Positions 22,645-34,419 are shown, numbered from the stretch's first letter. The stretch is 64,000 nucleotides of DNA from Miscanthus floridulus (GCF_019320115.1 NC_089598.1:33191193-33255192); one strand, 5' to 3'. A program made the numbers and translations. The notes: generated from the letters alone by a model not told the origin.

Positions 22645-25242
22645 ATGGCTCCAGCCACGCAGCACCCGTTGTACCCCATTCTTGAGGTGGAGTACGACGA
22701 CCAGCACCGAGCACATATCTTGAGTGACAACGACGTAGAGGTGGCCTTGCCTCCTTTGAGGCCCCGCACGCACACCAGGGCGCACCAGTGGGACGAGCGT
22801 TATGCGCCGTACATACGGCGTGCCGGCTTTCTCGAGCTTATCCGTGTTGTCAACCACGGTCTTCCGCCCCTTAACACAGCACTATTTACTGCAGCTGTAG
22901 ACATGTGCGAGTATATTCTTTGTACGTAAACTTTCTTGTAATAAATTTGAGGCAAGTAACCGTCGTTCTATTCTTATATCAGGTGGAGGCCTGAGACCCA
23001 CACATTCCACCTACCTTGTGGCGAGATGACCTTAACCATGCAGGACGTGAAAGGCTATCTTTGGCCTTCGGTTGGGGGGACTTCCAGTGACAGGGATAGT
23101 TGACAACGATCACTGAAGGGAGTTGATGGCTCAGTTTAGTGGCTTTCTTCCACCGGATGACGAGGCTTCCAAGAAAAATAAGTGAGAAATTAAAGCTTAT
23201 TTAATACTTGCATTGCTTTCCTGCAGCCATCGGGTCTCATTTTGTTTGGTAAATTTCAGGAAAACTTTTGGTGTTTCGTCGTCCTGGATCACGGAGCGCT
23301 TTGATTACTTAGACCCACAGGCTGAGGAGGCTCAGATCGACAGGTTCGCTCGAGTTTGGCTCTAGCACTTTCTTGGTGCTTTCCTCTTCCTAGACGCCTC
23401 AGGCAACACCATCAACTGGATCTTCCTTGACATACTACGCCAGCCGTGAGAGAACATAGTGGCGTACAACTGGGGCAGCGCAGTCCTGGCATGGACGTAT
23501 CGACAGCTATGCGTTGCCTGCCGTCGCACCTCAGTGTACGCGAACCTTGGGGGTTGCTCGTACCTACTCAAGGTTTGGTGTTGGGAACGATGGCCCGTTG
23601 GGAGGCCACCTAGTACTGGTTTACCGGTAAGTACTTTGGTTTATTATATTCTTCGATATGGTTATATATGATGAGTTTATTAATGGCTAATTCATTATCG
23701 TGTTCAATGCAGCAATGTAACGGGCAGGATACACTCCCTATAGCTCTGTTTATCTGGACGGAATCAGAGTTAGTTAGAGGGAATGCGAGACGTAAGTACA
23801 GGGAGTATACGGATGGTCTCGACATCCTGACACAGCACCAGGTTACGCTCTCTTTACTATCATACATGTGTCTTGTTCGATCTACACTATATCACAGCCT
23901 AACTCAATTACGAAATTTCAGGTGCATTGATGTCCTTGGGATGCTCTGGAGCTCCAGTACTATCTCAGTCCTATCACTAGGGACGAGTCAGACGAGTATC
24001 GCTACGACGTCCCTCTTATTTTCTTCCATGTGGTCGAGATTCACTTGCCCATCAGGGTCTGCAGACAGTTTGAAAGAATGACAGGCTGCCCACCACCGCT
24101 TTACTCCACCAACCAAGGATTGCACGAGTGAGTTATCAATTAATAACAAAGCTACAATTTAGAGGTGTGTGTGGTACAACTAACATCGTTTTGTTGCAGG
24201 TATGACCGCAGGAAGAGGTACAAGACCAAGGATTGGCGCGTGACACACAGCGCGCATATCCACTTGTGGGAGACCAGGGAACGGCAGCCGGTCTATGCGG
24301 GTCCTCCACACAACCAGCACACCTTCGACGAGTACCTGCGCTGGCTTCACAGGTGTACGAGGACACATATCAAGCCCCCGTACACTGAGAAAGCGTTTGA
24401 CGAGGACTCGGAGGAAGATGTGATCGAAGATGTGTACGGCGTTGCCACTAGAGAGGACACACAGCTACAGAGAGCCCCGCTACAAAGATACGTGGTAAGA
24501 TACTTGAATGGTACAATTTGTTATCCATTTGGTATTAAGTATGTATACTAAAACTGTTCAACCGCATTTCTGTACCCAGGCGACACAATTGTCGAGGCTG
24601 TCCAACGAAGCAGCGTACCTGCTTCATGAGTCTAGAGGGCTGGGGCCAGGCGTTCTCACGACTTTTGTAGAGGTAAACATAAACTTGTCCGTTCCAAAAA
24701 TATTTGTTCAGTGTATATGCGTTTGTGAAATGCACTAACTTTAACATCTATTTATGCAGAAGGTGAAGAAGAGCTGCAGGAAGCTAGCTCAAAAGCTGAG
24801 CTACATGGACACTCCTTATGAGGAACCGCCACTCCCGGCGCGGTCGGGTGGCATGTCTTCAGTCTCTTTGAGGACACCAGTCGGCTCTTCTCAGCAGATG
24901 ACAGGTGCCACTTCCGCGGTGCGTACACCACCACATCATAGCGCTGGCAAGGACCCTACAATCGAAGACGAGGAGGACGACGACCAGTGGGAAGATTGAC
25001 TGTAGGACGAGATCGGCATGTCTCAGCTAGGTGGTGCCCCGCTTGGTACCCAAGGAGCCTCACAGGTACTAACAAAGGTAGTTTCTTTAAATACGTAGGC
25101 TACATGAACTAACGATCATAAAGAATTATAAGTAATCGTGCATATCACATACTTGCAGGGTACGAGCCGTACGCACCGGCAACGTGACCACACCGACGTT
25201 AGCTACACTCCCAATGTGTTGCCAAGAAATCTGAAGAGATAA
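22645..25242 (+). pseudogene. Plant mobile domain (MAIN-like) gene, decayed
   Basis: Coding pieces occur in the order known for MAIN-like / plant mobile domain proteins: an N-terminal segment starting MAPATQHPLYP with RRAGFLELIRV (22645-22921); WRPETHTFHLPCGEMTLTMQDV (from 22984); SSWITERFDYLDP (from 23280); YNWGSAVLAWTYRQLC with the CRRTS and GGCSYLLKVW blocks (from 23463); PLIFFHVVEIHLP near 24015; and YDRRKRYKTKDWRV (from 24202). The tail ends RNLKR before TAA at 25240. The ATG follows an apparent acceptor (TTTGTAACAG), so a 5' UTR intron is likely, with a donor near 22047. PMD proteins act in silencing and genome maintenance in Arabidopsis, and related copies are common TE cargo. In-frame stops (near 23099 and 23365) and a phase clash at the first intron show decay. 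Confidence 0.7.
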
Positions 25243-25757
25243 AGGCGTTCGAGGGATCCTTACACTCCTGGGTCTTAGTTTGTTAGGTCGAACTATTATT
25301 GGCGTCCGAAACTTGCAGGCTTAGTTGGTTATGTTATGTCAAACTTATGTCAAACCAATTAAAATGTTATGTGGTAGCTTGCCAACTTATGTTATTTGCT
25401 TCATATCCATTTCAATGCGTCGCGTCATCACTGCTTGCGAGATTAAGTAGCAACTAGTTTGAAAACCGGCAGTCCCGGGGTATCTCGACGCCGGTGGCCG
25501 ACGTCTTGCGCGAGGGGTCGAGGAAGCCGGGGTCCATGGTCGCGTCGCCGCCGATCCTACAATATGGGGCCAAAAATATCATTGGCTTATCAAATTCTCT
25601 ATTCGGCCGTAAATTTTTTTTAACAAAATATAGAAACAAATTCATTATTGACTTGACGTTAAGCAATACTTAGAATAACTCCCACTATCGGCGCGACGCG
25701 TTTTGGGATGGCGGCGGACGCGGCGGCCAGGCTTCTTGCTGCTCGGGCAGGCATGAC

Positions 25758-25990
25758 TGGCAGCGGGGTTTTATTTGGTGCAGCCGCGCCAAGATCGGTG
25801 GCGCGGCAGACCCTGCCCCGTCAGCGGTCAACGGACCCGGTTACCTGTGCCGCGCTACCATGCACGGCACGGCACAGGCATTTGGCCGCGCCAGGGCAAT
25901 AGGCGCGGCCAAAAGTGTTAGTTTAAAAAAAACCCGACCGTGTTAGATTTAAAATTAGTTTCAAAAAAGTGTTAAAATAAAAAAAAAATC
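25758..25990 (-). repeat. Right terminal inverted repeat of the MULE
   Basis: It is complementary to 21574-21842 and ends with AAAAAAAAAATC at 25990. Several differences from the left copy are C/T or G/A changes within GCGCGG blocks. The segment between the PMD gene and this repeat (25243-25757) shows no gene. A short GC-rich piece at 25465-25560 inside it could be captured sequence but is not identifiable. Confidence 0.85.
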
Positions 25991-26269
25991 AAAAGAACAG
26001 GGGGAGAAAAAAAAGCACAATCACAAACGAGGAGCCGTTGAATTTGTCTAAGTTCCTTGCTCTTTTATATCAAATATATAAAAAACACTTATCACAAACG
26101 CGCCGCACTCGTACTGTATTGCTGCAGTCCTTCCCTATCTACCTCATCCCGCCATGCATGCATACCCTATCCCCATCCGTCTCGCCCCGCCCTGCGCCTG
26201 TCGCACGGCCCAATCCGCCGGACCTTGGCTCGCCACGCCCATTCTCTCGACGCCCGAGCCGTACCCCAT

Positions 26270-26705
26270 GACTCTCATGAACATACCTTTGAAACACGAA
26301 ACACTTGAATGCAACATACGTCTGAGGAAGATGAAACATTTGAAACATACACTTGCAACATGTGTGTGAAACATATGCAACATACATATAAAACACTTGG
26401 AACTTACAACGTGAAAACACTTATTGCAACATAAGACTAAAACAGTTGAAACATTACAAACATACTCTTACAACATATGTGTGAAACATATGCAACATCT
26501 AAATAAGCACACTTGCGACATATGTCTAAAAAAGCAGATGAAACATTTGGAACGGACGCTTGCAACATACATGTAAAACTATTGCAACATCATGATCTAT
26601 TTTTGCAACATCCATATGAAACACTTGCAACATATATCTCTGAAACATCTGAATTTGAATCAATTGAAATATACTCTTGCAACATGCGCTTTCAACATCG
26701 TGGAA
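26270..26705. repeat. Divergent CAACAT/GAAACA short-repeat array
   Basis: About 430 bases are built from irregular repeats of TTGCAACATA, GAAACACTTG and GAAACATATG, spaced roughly 18-25 bases apart. Similar stretches recur in grass DNA transposons, but no terminal CACTA or MULE ends are found here, so the parent element is not identified. Confidence 0.6.
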
Positions 26706-27200
26706 GGGAGGCTCGCGGAAGGGAGGCATCGGCCACACGAGCGTCGAGGAGGCTGCAGCCGCGCGACTTGGAGTTCATATATTATTAAAATACATATATG
26801 GAAGAAGACTCACTCCCGGTGGCCTGTGACTGCAGCTCTATTTTTTTTCCCCAATATTTGGGGGGTCATTGGTTACAACATGCAACTTCAGGGGCTCTTT
26901 AGGAAAAACCACCCAACCAGCCCAAAGGGGTAGTCGTGCCCTCCTCCTCCGACTCTAGAAGTCTTATATATTGGTCTAACCCACATTCAACAGCCAAGGT
27001 GAAATTAAACCTCCACAACCTCACAATACTATACACATAGGCTATTATGAGAAAAATTCAGATTGGATCAGATGTCACCGTTTACAGAGACTTCATCAGT
27101 GCCGGAGCAGCCAATGACGTACACTACTTTGTATGTCATAGTTATGTCACCCTCAGAGTCAAATTCTTCGGATCGTTACTGACCCAAAACTGAATCCAGC
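26706..27200. other. Intergenic spacer, nothing recognised
   Basis: Mixed composition with no supported gene, RNA or terminal repeat. It precedes a LINE relic. Confidence 0.4.
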
Positions 27201-27340
27201 GCAAAGCAAATTCCCTATGGAAATCCATTGTCGATGATGCTTGCTGCGACCTCTGCCATCGTGGAACTAAGAATGTAAACCACATAATTTTCCTATTCCC
27301 TTTTGCTGTGGAGTTTCTGGAGCCATGTGGATGGTGCTGA
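27201..27340 (+). pseudogene. LINE zinc-binding (zf-RVT) relic
   Basis: One frame reads AKANSLWKSIVDDACCDLC and then HRGTKNVNHIIFLFPF. That is the CX2C...HX3-5H-like zinc-binding segment found after reverse transcriptase in plant L1-type LINEs (usual form SIVDSPTCELC...HIFFRCPFA). Only this tail survives and it stops at 27340. No RT is attached. Confidence 0.6.
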
Positions 27341-28196
27341 GACACTGATTACGTAACCGATGGACCTCCTTCCTTCCTACAGAAATTTCAGCAACGACAG
27401 TGCCAATGTTCCTCCTCTGCTGTTGGGAGCTCTAAAAGCATAGCAATGACACCGTGTTCCGGAATCTACATCCAAGCTTGCATCGCCTACTTGTAGTTTG
27501 TCGTGAATTAGCGACCTCTTGGGCCCGTAGATTGCCACGAGATTGAACATATTACATTACACAGTGTGTTCAATATGTAATACCCTACCTTCGCTGCTGT
27601 CGTAGCGGCTTAAAGCCACAGTGAAGAGGCCCTCCGTCTCCCCTGTCGAATCCTTTAAAAAACAAACTAATTAGTAAAAATAAATCATTAGTTTATCCTC
27701 AATGAAACATACTTAAGATTATCCTTGATTCATGAGAAGGGGAATTTCATCTCATTCTCGCGTGTAGATGGTTTCTCAGTTCTCAGAGCAGAGTAGGATA
27801 TTTACTTAAATGCTGAACGAAACATTTTTGGAACACGGGTGACGGGCCATCAGAAGCCATGGGTGTATGAGTAGATGCACACCAGTTTAAACTGCAAGCC
27901 AAAGAATACATGGGACAAATTATACGTCAAATAGAAAAAATCTTTGGTAACATCATGGGTGTTGGCAAGGATAGGCGATGCTGCCCTGCAGTGCGCCAAG
28001 AAGAGAAATACTCCTGCCATACTGCACACAGATGCCAACAACTGCCCCCCCGTGATAGTACTGTCACTGATAATTGACCCCACGTGTCATCGACCTTGCT
28101 CATCGCACTTATAAAATATTGTGACACGTAGTACTAAAGTGCCACCGCCACTCAACCAAAAAACTCACGTCGTAAATAAACCTTCGAAAATGCTTA
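27341..28196. other. Intergenic spacer, nothing recognised
   Basis: No reading frame, RNA gene or repeat boundary could be supported between the LINE relic and the Tourist MITE. Confidence 0.4.
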
Positions 28197-28526
28197 GGGG
28201 CGTTTGGTGCCGCTATTAAAATTTAGGAGGTGTGTTCGAGGATGTTGCATGGGGTGTTTGAATACTAATAAAAAAACAAATTACATAATCCGTCAGTACT
28301 CCACGAGACGAATTTTTAAGCCTAATTAATCCGTCATTAGCACATGTTTACTGTAGCAAAACATTGTCGAATCATGGCCTAATTAGGCTCAAAAGATTCG
28401 CCTCGCAAATTAGTCACAAACTATATAATTAGTTTCATAATTAGTCTATATTTAATACTCCATGCATGTGTCCAAACATCCGATGGGATAGCGACTAAAA
28501 TTTAGGAGGAGCAACCAAACACCCCC
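28197..28526. mobile_element. Tourist-type MITE
   Basis: The ends GGGGCGTTTGGTGCC and, reversed, GGGGGTGTTTGGTTGCTCC are inverted repeats. They are followed inward by matching AAAATTTAGGAG blocks. The trinucleotide TTA flanks both sides (28194-28196 and 28527-28529), the PIF/Harbinger target duplication. The length of 330 bp fits. Confidence 0.85.
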
Positions 28527-28529
28527 TTA

Positions 28530-29095
28530 TGCCAGGTCGCACAGGATTCGGTGGCGTAGCGCGCACACCCGTCGCGGCCGTTCGATTCGCGCGGCCGTTC
28601 ACGCAGCCGTCTGATTCACGTTGGAGCGCCAGCACCCGACAGTGCCGGAGAAGCCCGCCGCCGGAGAAGAAGACAGTGCCTGACCGCGCAGGAGAAGAAG
28701 GCCGCCACTGGAGAAGAAGACGGCGTCAGACTCGCCCTACTTGCCCGCGCTCGCGCCGACGAAGAACGCCGTCGCGCGGAGAAGAGACTGCGCTAGGGTT
28801 CCCACGGCTGCGCCCCACCCTTCTTCCCCAAACTCCGGCGGGGCATACAAGGGCCGGGCGGGGAGGCAGGTAGGGCAGGCGGTGGGATGGTCGATGGGTG
28901 GTTTAGGGAAGCTGGCGGCGGCAGGGCCGGTTGGGCTAGGTCGGGGCGGGGGTGCCATGGCCAGAGTTTGCCATGGCTGCATGCGGGAGGGGGCGGGGGG
29001 AGGAGAGAGGGGAGCTCCACTACCGTGAAGCTTCGACGAGACCGTGCAAGTGTTACTTCTTTGCCTGCGCGCTCGGGTGATAGTTAAGTCCATAA
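28530..29095. other. GC-rich spacer, no gene supported
   Basis: Several frames are open because of high GC, but they encode low-complexity Arg/Pro/Gly sequence without a domain. It could include an old promoter or untranslated exon; there is no direct sign of one. Confidence 0.35.
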
Positions 29096-29623
29096 GGCCC
29101 TGTTTGGTTTCCATAAGTCAGATGACTGAAAACCAGTGACTTATAAGTCATGCCTGTTTGGTTGTAGATGACTTATAAGCTCATGCCTGTTAAGTAAAAG
29201 GTGTGAGCCCCACACGGAAAAAGGGTGGCTTATAAGTTTTAAGCAGGGGTGAACCAACTTAAGGGCCTATTTGGTTCCAAATAAGTCACCTACTTATAAG
29301 TTAAAAAGTGAAATAAGTGACTTATTTTGTCAAACACCACTAACTTATAAGTCACCCATGCTTATAAGTTTTAAGTTGGTTCACCCCTGCTTAAAACTTA
29401 TAAGTCACCCTTTTCCACGTGGGGCCACACCTTTAATGAGCTTATACGTCATCTACAACCAAACATGCATGACTTATAAGTCACTGGTTTTCAGTCACCT
29501 GACTTAATAAGTCACCTGACTTATGGAAACCAAACATGCCCTTATTTCTTATAAGCAGGAGTGACTTATAAGTTGGTGGTGTTTGATAAAATCGGTCACT
29601 TATTTTACTTTTCAACTTATAAG
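29096..29623. repeat. Interleaved foldback (A-B-A'-B') MITE complex
   Basis: Segment A (29096-29262, starting GGCCCTGTTTGGTTTCC) is the near-perfect inverse of A' (29371-29541, ending GGAAACCAAACATGCCC). Segment B (29263-29370) is the inverse of B' (29542-29623). The motif CTTATAAGTCA recurs throughout. B to A' also looks like a complete MITE with GGGC(C/A)T-TTTGGTT ends, so the array may come from one hAT- or Harbinger-type MITE inserted in another. It ends 280 bp before the FLZ start codon. Confidence 0.8.
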
Positions 29624-29903
29624 AATCCCTTATAAAATTTTGAAACATTAAATTGTATTGTAAACCCACATAATCCATTGATTAGATTCCGATGGAGGGC
29701 GCAGATCCCCCGATTTCCTCCCTCCTTTTTTAACGACCCCACACGGCTCTTCTCTAGTTCTCTCCCTCCAGCCCCAGACTCCAGGGCTGCCTCGCCACTC
29801 GCCCCCTTTCCACTCCGGAACTCCCCCTCCGCTCCCAAAGACGACGACGAGACCAATCCGCCACCGTCGCTACCACCGGGAGATCCGTACGTCCGAGGTG
29901 ACC

Positions 29904-31321
29904 ATGTCTACGCGGAAGCGTCCCAGGAACAACAACGGCTGCACCTCCACGCCGTCGTCAGCGGGGCGGAGCATCGGCGGCGGCTCCACGTCGTCGCCGT
30001 CGTCCTCGTCGTCCGCGATGCGTCGGACGACGAGCCTGTCGTACCTCGCGCCGCCGCCGCTGGAGCTCTCCGGGAGGCCCCAGACGCGGGCGCCGAGGGG
30101 AGATGCGGTGGCGGTGGCGGGGGCGGGCACCGTGTGGGGCGGCGCTGAGATGATGATGAGGCACTCGGGGGACTTCCTCCCCGCCATGGAGACGGCAGCC
30201 TTCCTCAAGGCCTGCGGGCTCTGCAAGCGCCGCCTCGGCCCCGGCCGTGACACCTTCATCTACATGTGCGTAAGCCTCTGCTTTCCTTGCTCGGATTTGC
30301 ATAGGCTCTGCCAATGTTTCTGCTGTTGGTCGAATCTTTCAGCCTGCTGTCTGCTGCATGTTCTTTCCCTCTCCAAGATTGCTGCAGCGCAACTGCTTTC
30401 TGATGATCCTGGCATAGGGGTCTTATTGATCTTGGTGCTTCTTCGACGCAAGATATTTTTGGATGATCTGGCTTCCTTTGCCTTGTTTTAGATTGAGAAA
30501 CTATATATATGAATATATCTCTGGCTCTCTGCTCTTTGTTTCTCTGAAAAAGAACGAGATACAAAATTTGATCTCCATTGCCCCCCTGACCTTGGGGAAT
30601 ATCCTGCGAGTTTACCGCGTTAGATTCTCTATTTCTTTGCTGTTGCCAAAGCTTGGTGATGCATGTAATGATTTCTATACTCATGCTCGGTTTGAACGGG
30701 GAGAAGTGGACAGAACGAAAATGAAACGAACAAGTTGATTGAGGAGGAGAAAACAAGAGCCAGCTGCCCTTTGGGTTGCTGGAGAATCAAAGATGCACTT
30801 TTGTATTAATAATATCTCTTGTCCATTGCTTTCCTCCTCTTTATATGCGTGAAAGAGAATTCATTTTATGTTGAGATATATAGTAGAAATAAAAAACGAA
30901 GCTTTTGTTTCCCTTTCCGAGTGGTTCAGCTCCTGAGCAAGTGGCGTTGTTTAGTTGTGTTCAAGGGATGTGAATGGGTCTCCAGCATAGTTCCTGTCCA
31001 ACACTCAAGATCTGCCCCTTATTTTGTCAGCACAAAGATTGTTATTAACTGCTAGTTAGTTAGTTAGCAAAATACAAGTGCCTCCTCTGATCTCATCCAG
31101 CTCAGACACAAACTTCTTGTGTAACCAACCATCATTTTGGATTAAACTTTCTGTGTTTGCGCAGGGGTGAGGTGGCCTTCTGCAGTCAGGAGTGTAGGCA
31201 GCAGCAGATGAACCTGGACGAGCTCATGGAGAAGAAGTGCTCCACCCCGGCTGGCGGCAGCGGCGGCGGCGGTGGCAGCTCAGATCAGTCCGGCAAAAGC
31301 AGCACCGTTGCGGCCGCCTAG
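29904..31321 (+). CDS. FCS-like zinc finger (FLZ, DUF581) protein
   Basis: Two exons, 29904-30265 and 31165-31321, joined by a GTGCGT...GCGCAG intron, give 172 residues. The phase-2 junction rebuilds IYMGEVAF. The N-terminal half is low-complexity Ser/Gly/Ala. The FLZ domain lies at about residues 102-143: FLKACGLCKRRLG, then DTFIYMGEVAFCSQECRQQQ and MNLDE. It supplies the Cys-X2-Cys and Cys-X3-Cys zinc ligands. The C-terminus is Gly/Ser-rich. FLZ proteins are plant-specific adaptors that bind the SnRK1 energy-sensor kinase, mostly in the cytoplasm or nucleus. The ATG at 29904 is the first in frame with the domain; an upstream in-frame GTG is not a plausible start. All key cysteines are present and the frame is clean, so it is probably functional. 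The intron interrupts the zinc finger, as is usual in the family. Confidence 0.9.
30266..31164 (+). other. FLZ intron
   Basis: A 899-bp intron with a GTGCGTAAGC donor and a TGTTTGCGCAG acceptor. It is T-rich and holds no recognisable gene or element. Confidence 0.85.
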
Positions 31322-33420
31322 CATCGATCGTCAGAGGGGTAATAACGGAGAAAATTTTAATTTGGAACCCTGGTATATATATGGCCCAAATGCATTAGTT
31401 TCCATCATCAGCCTATGTATATCCTATATTTTTCTGGAGTCACTGTGTGTATATTGGTGGGAAGGGAAGGAGAAGGATGTAGAGATTGGAACTGGGGGCA
31501 TGCATGCTTAAGTTTTGCAATAGGTTTGCAATGCATCTGTGCCTGTGGGGGTGTGTCTTGAGCACAAGGGGCTTTGTTAAATCCTGGTGCAAATTAGGGA
31601 GTTAGGATCTGGACCGGTTTTTGTTTTTTTATGCCTAAAGGAAGAACATAAGTTCTCCAAATTGTTGCTGAATCCTTCTCTCTTCAATTTTTAAGAAATA
31701 TTTCCGCGAAAGTTTTTGTTTATGGAATACTGAGCCTGAAAAATTAGATTTGACCTTCAAAAAAGAAAAATTAGATTTACCCTATAAGAGCAGTTTGTCT
31801 CATTCCAGCACTTCGGTAAATCCCATGGGAAGCTAAGTTGAACAATCTTAAGTAACCATTAATCATTTCCATTAAAAAATACAGGATTCGGACAGTGACA
31901 TGTGGGGCCGTGCTTATTTTGTTTGTACTGACTTTGGCTTGGCCACACGTGTGCTGCCAAATTAAATTAGGTGGCCAGGCCATTCCTTGTTGGATCAAGA
32001 TCAAGATCTGGGCATGAAGATGAAGCAACCTATGAGAGAATCTCACAGCTAGATTAACGATAATAATAATAATATATAATCCTGCATTAATTATTCTGGG
32101 TCTTGCCGTGCCCCGTCTGGCCTGCTAAATCTGTCTGTTGTTGGCAAGAGCTAGCCCTGCTGCTCAAGATGAGATGGATGCAGTTTCGGTTCACTGACAG
32201 CCACTCGACTTAATTCGACTCATAACTCTATTCTTGAAATAAAATGCCGTCCAAAGGAGAATCCTCCTAAGGCGATGATGGCGACTTATACCTGAGAGAT
32301 GTCATCGCGATCTAAGCTAGTAATTTCAGAGCGTCGGTCTCCTGGCAGTGTCTTTGGACGAGAGCAGAGGAGAAAAGACAAGTGGAGAAGCATGATGCAA
32401 TTACAAGCAGCCAACAACAACAAGCGAACTAATAATTGTTCTTTTTTTTTATTTTCCAAAAAAATATCGTTGTCTCGCAAATAATAATAGAGCTGGAGGA
32501 ACTCTACAACTACAAGGCTGGCTGGAACCAGCCAACCAGGTGTGTGCAACACATGATGAATCTGGTTTCACGCATCGCACACGGCTTTGTGATGGACATG
32601 GAGCCAGGATTAGAATCTAGTCCTAGTGTCGTAAGCTCCTGCACATCCTTACTTTCTTCCTTAGCTTTTTCAGTTTTCATTTTCACTATGGAGAGGGGCG
32701 TGAACACTTGTCGCCTCATGAAACCTCACAGCATGACAGCAAGTGTCAAGTGAGCAAGCAACACAGCATGACACCGGACACCTCACGGCCCAACCCCGGA
32801 CGATGTGGCGGGAAGCGCGGACGGACGGACGGAACGGGCGACTGCGCGCGAGCCGTGCCGGCCCGTGGCTTTTGGTCGGGCGCGGGTACGAGCCGGTGCA
32901 GTGGCGCGGCGCGTGCCGAGCAGCAGCTGGATCACATGGCCGGCCTGTCAAGACAGGCGAGCCGTGGCATCTCTGGGATGAAGTGACCACAGCCTATCTA
33001 TAAGAGGGAACAAACAAGTTGACGACTCGTACATTACAGGGACCCGGTGTACCCGTACTACTCATTGCACCACAAATGTATAAAAGATGCACATAGATTT
33101 TAATTCCTTCCCCAAAACAATGTCAGATAGCACGCTCGTGTAAAGGCACGCATACTTCATTACCAATGTAAACGTATCTGAGAAATAAATGGGGCATAAC
33201 AGATCTTAAGATCAATATCGCAGGAGATTACCTCTCCTTGGTCAAAGGCTCGAACCCTAATGGATATATTCCGCTACAAAGAAACCTAATTGCTCAGCCC
33301 ATCAGATGCATGGAGTTGCATCGAATCTAGTCTCGCTCGCACATCCCCTCTCCTAGGTCTGGGCACCATTCACGGGCTCTCTTTCGACCCATCTTATCTC
33401 ACAGGATATATTGAGAAGTA
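31322..33420. other. FLZ 3' UTR and spacer, nothing recognised
   Basis: The first few hundred bases are presumably FLZ 3' UTR. The rest shows a short AAT repeat near 32058-32072 and a GC-rich patch near 32760-32930, without supported genes. Confidence 0.4.
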
Positions 33421-33660
33421 CTCGCTCCGTCCCAAAATAGCAAAAATAAGTGCACGCCTTGTTTCTCGAGGAGAATTTAACTAAAAATATAGGAAATCGT
33501 ATCAACATTTGTATTGTTATGAAAGTATATTAGATCCTTAATTTAACGATACTTATTATACATTATAAATGTCAGTACATTTTAATATATATTTGATCAA
33601 AATTTAAAAAATTCAACTACTTGAGAAGTGAGACGTGCGTTTAATTTGGGACGAAGTGAG
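33421..33660. mobile_element. Stowaway-type MITE
   Basis: The left end CTCGCTCCGTCCCAAAATAG and the reversed right end CTCACTTCGTCCCAAATTAA are inverted repeats, with the inner block AAGTGCACGC matching ACGTGCGTTT-like sequence. TA flanks both ends (33419-33420 and 33661-33662). The length is 240 bp. Confidence 0.8.
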
Positions 33661-33955
33661 TATATATAATGATTCCTTTACGCTAATGGAGAGGTCACGG
33701 ATCGATGATGGGACCTCTCACTTGCGAATGACGTCTAATTGACTGAATCACCTGTAATGGAGTGGCATATGTTTATTAATAGTGGAAACATCAAAACTAT
33801 TGAGCTACATTCACCGGCGATTTGGTGTACTCTTGTTGCTACGTTGTATTTACCCAGTCTGGGTTTTCTATTTTTAATATATAATCGGTAGGTGCCAGAT
33901 TCATTTAAAAAAAAACTAAGCTATAGTAGCGAAAGCGGACATTTCACTTATACTA

Positions 33956-34217
33956 TCTAGTCCCTAAATGAATCAATTTCTATTGTTGTCTTAGGACAAA
34001 CTTTTTTATATTTGACCGAATTTTATATAAAAAAATTTATAACAGCAAATGATCATATTACAAAAATATATTTTATAGTGTATCTAACAATGATACTATG
34101 TAATCTCATAAATCTTAACACTCTTTTCTATAAATTCGGTTAAGCTTAAAAAATCTAACTTAAAATAATTATAAAAATTAATTGATTTATTCAGAAATAG
34201 AGGGACTGAGGGAGTAA
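33956..34217. mobile_element. Stowaway-type MITE, older
   Basis: The left part TAGTCCCTAAATGAATCAATTT and the reversed right part CTCCCTCAGTCCCTCTATTT... AATAAATCAATT are inverted, with AT-rich sequence between. The end at GGGAGTA matches the Stowaway pattern; the left end is eroded. Confidence 0.55.
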
Positions 34218-34419
34218 CTAGTAGAAAAAACTGCTAATAATGCTAAATGAAAGTGGGCTACTATGAAGACATCAGCATTATGCGTTCCAAGCTAGTCTGC
34301 ACCGAGCAATTGCTAACCACAACACTTTTAGTTTTAGAATATATGCATCCTTTTCCTCGCAAAAGTTAATCTACGGAACATAAAATAAAACACCACTCGT
34401 CTTCTATATTCTTTTTTAT

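Larger units (their letters stand above)
21574..25990 (+). mobile_element. Mutator-like element carrying a PMD gene
   Basis: Long terminal inverted repeats bound a 4.4-kb unit that contains a multi-exon plant mobile domain gene and no recognisable MURA transposase. Long inverted repeats with cargo are typical of Mutator-like elements, including non-autonomous ones. A convincing 9-bp target duplication is not visible: the left flank is GTACATAAA and the right flank is AAAAGAACA. The superfamily call therefore rests on the ends and the cargo. Confidence 0.7.

Noticed and set aside
21565..25999. A 9-bp target duplication for the MULE
   Set aside because: The flanks GTACATAAA and AAAAGAACA do not match well enough to claim it.
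26139..26790. Short proteins within the CAACAT repeat
   Set aside because: The frames follow the repeat period and have no independent support.
28530..29095. Coding frames in the GC-rich block
   Set aside because: Low-complexity Arg/Pro/Gly translations on both strands without a recognisable domain.
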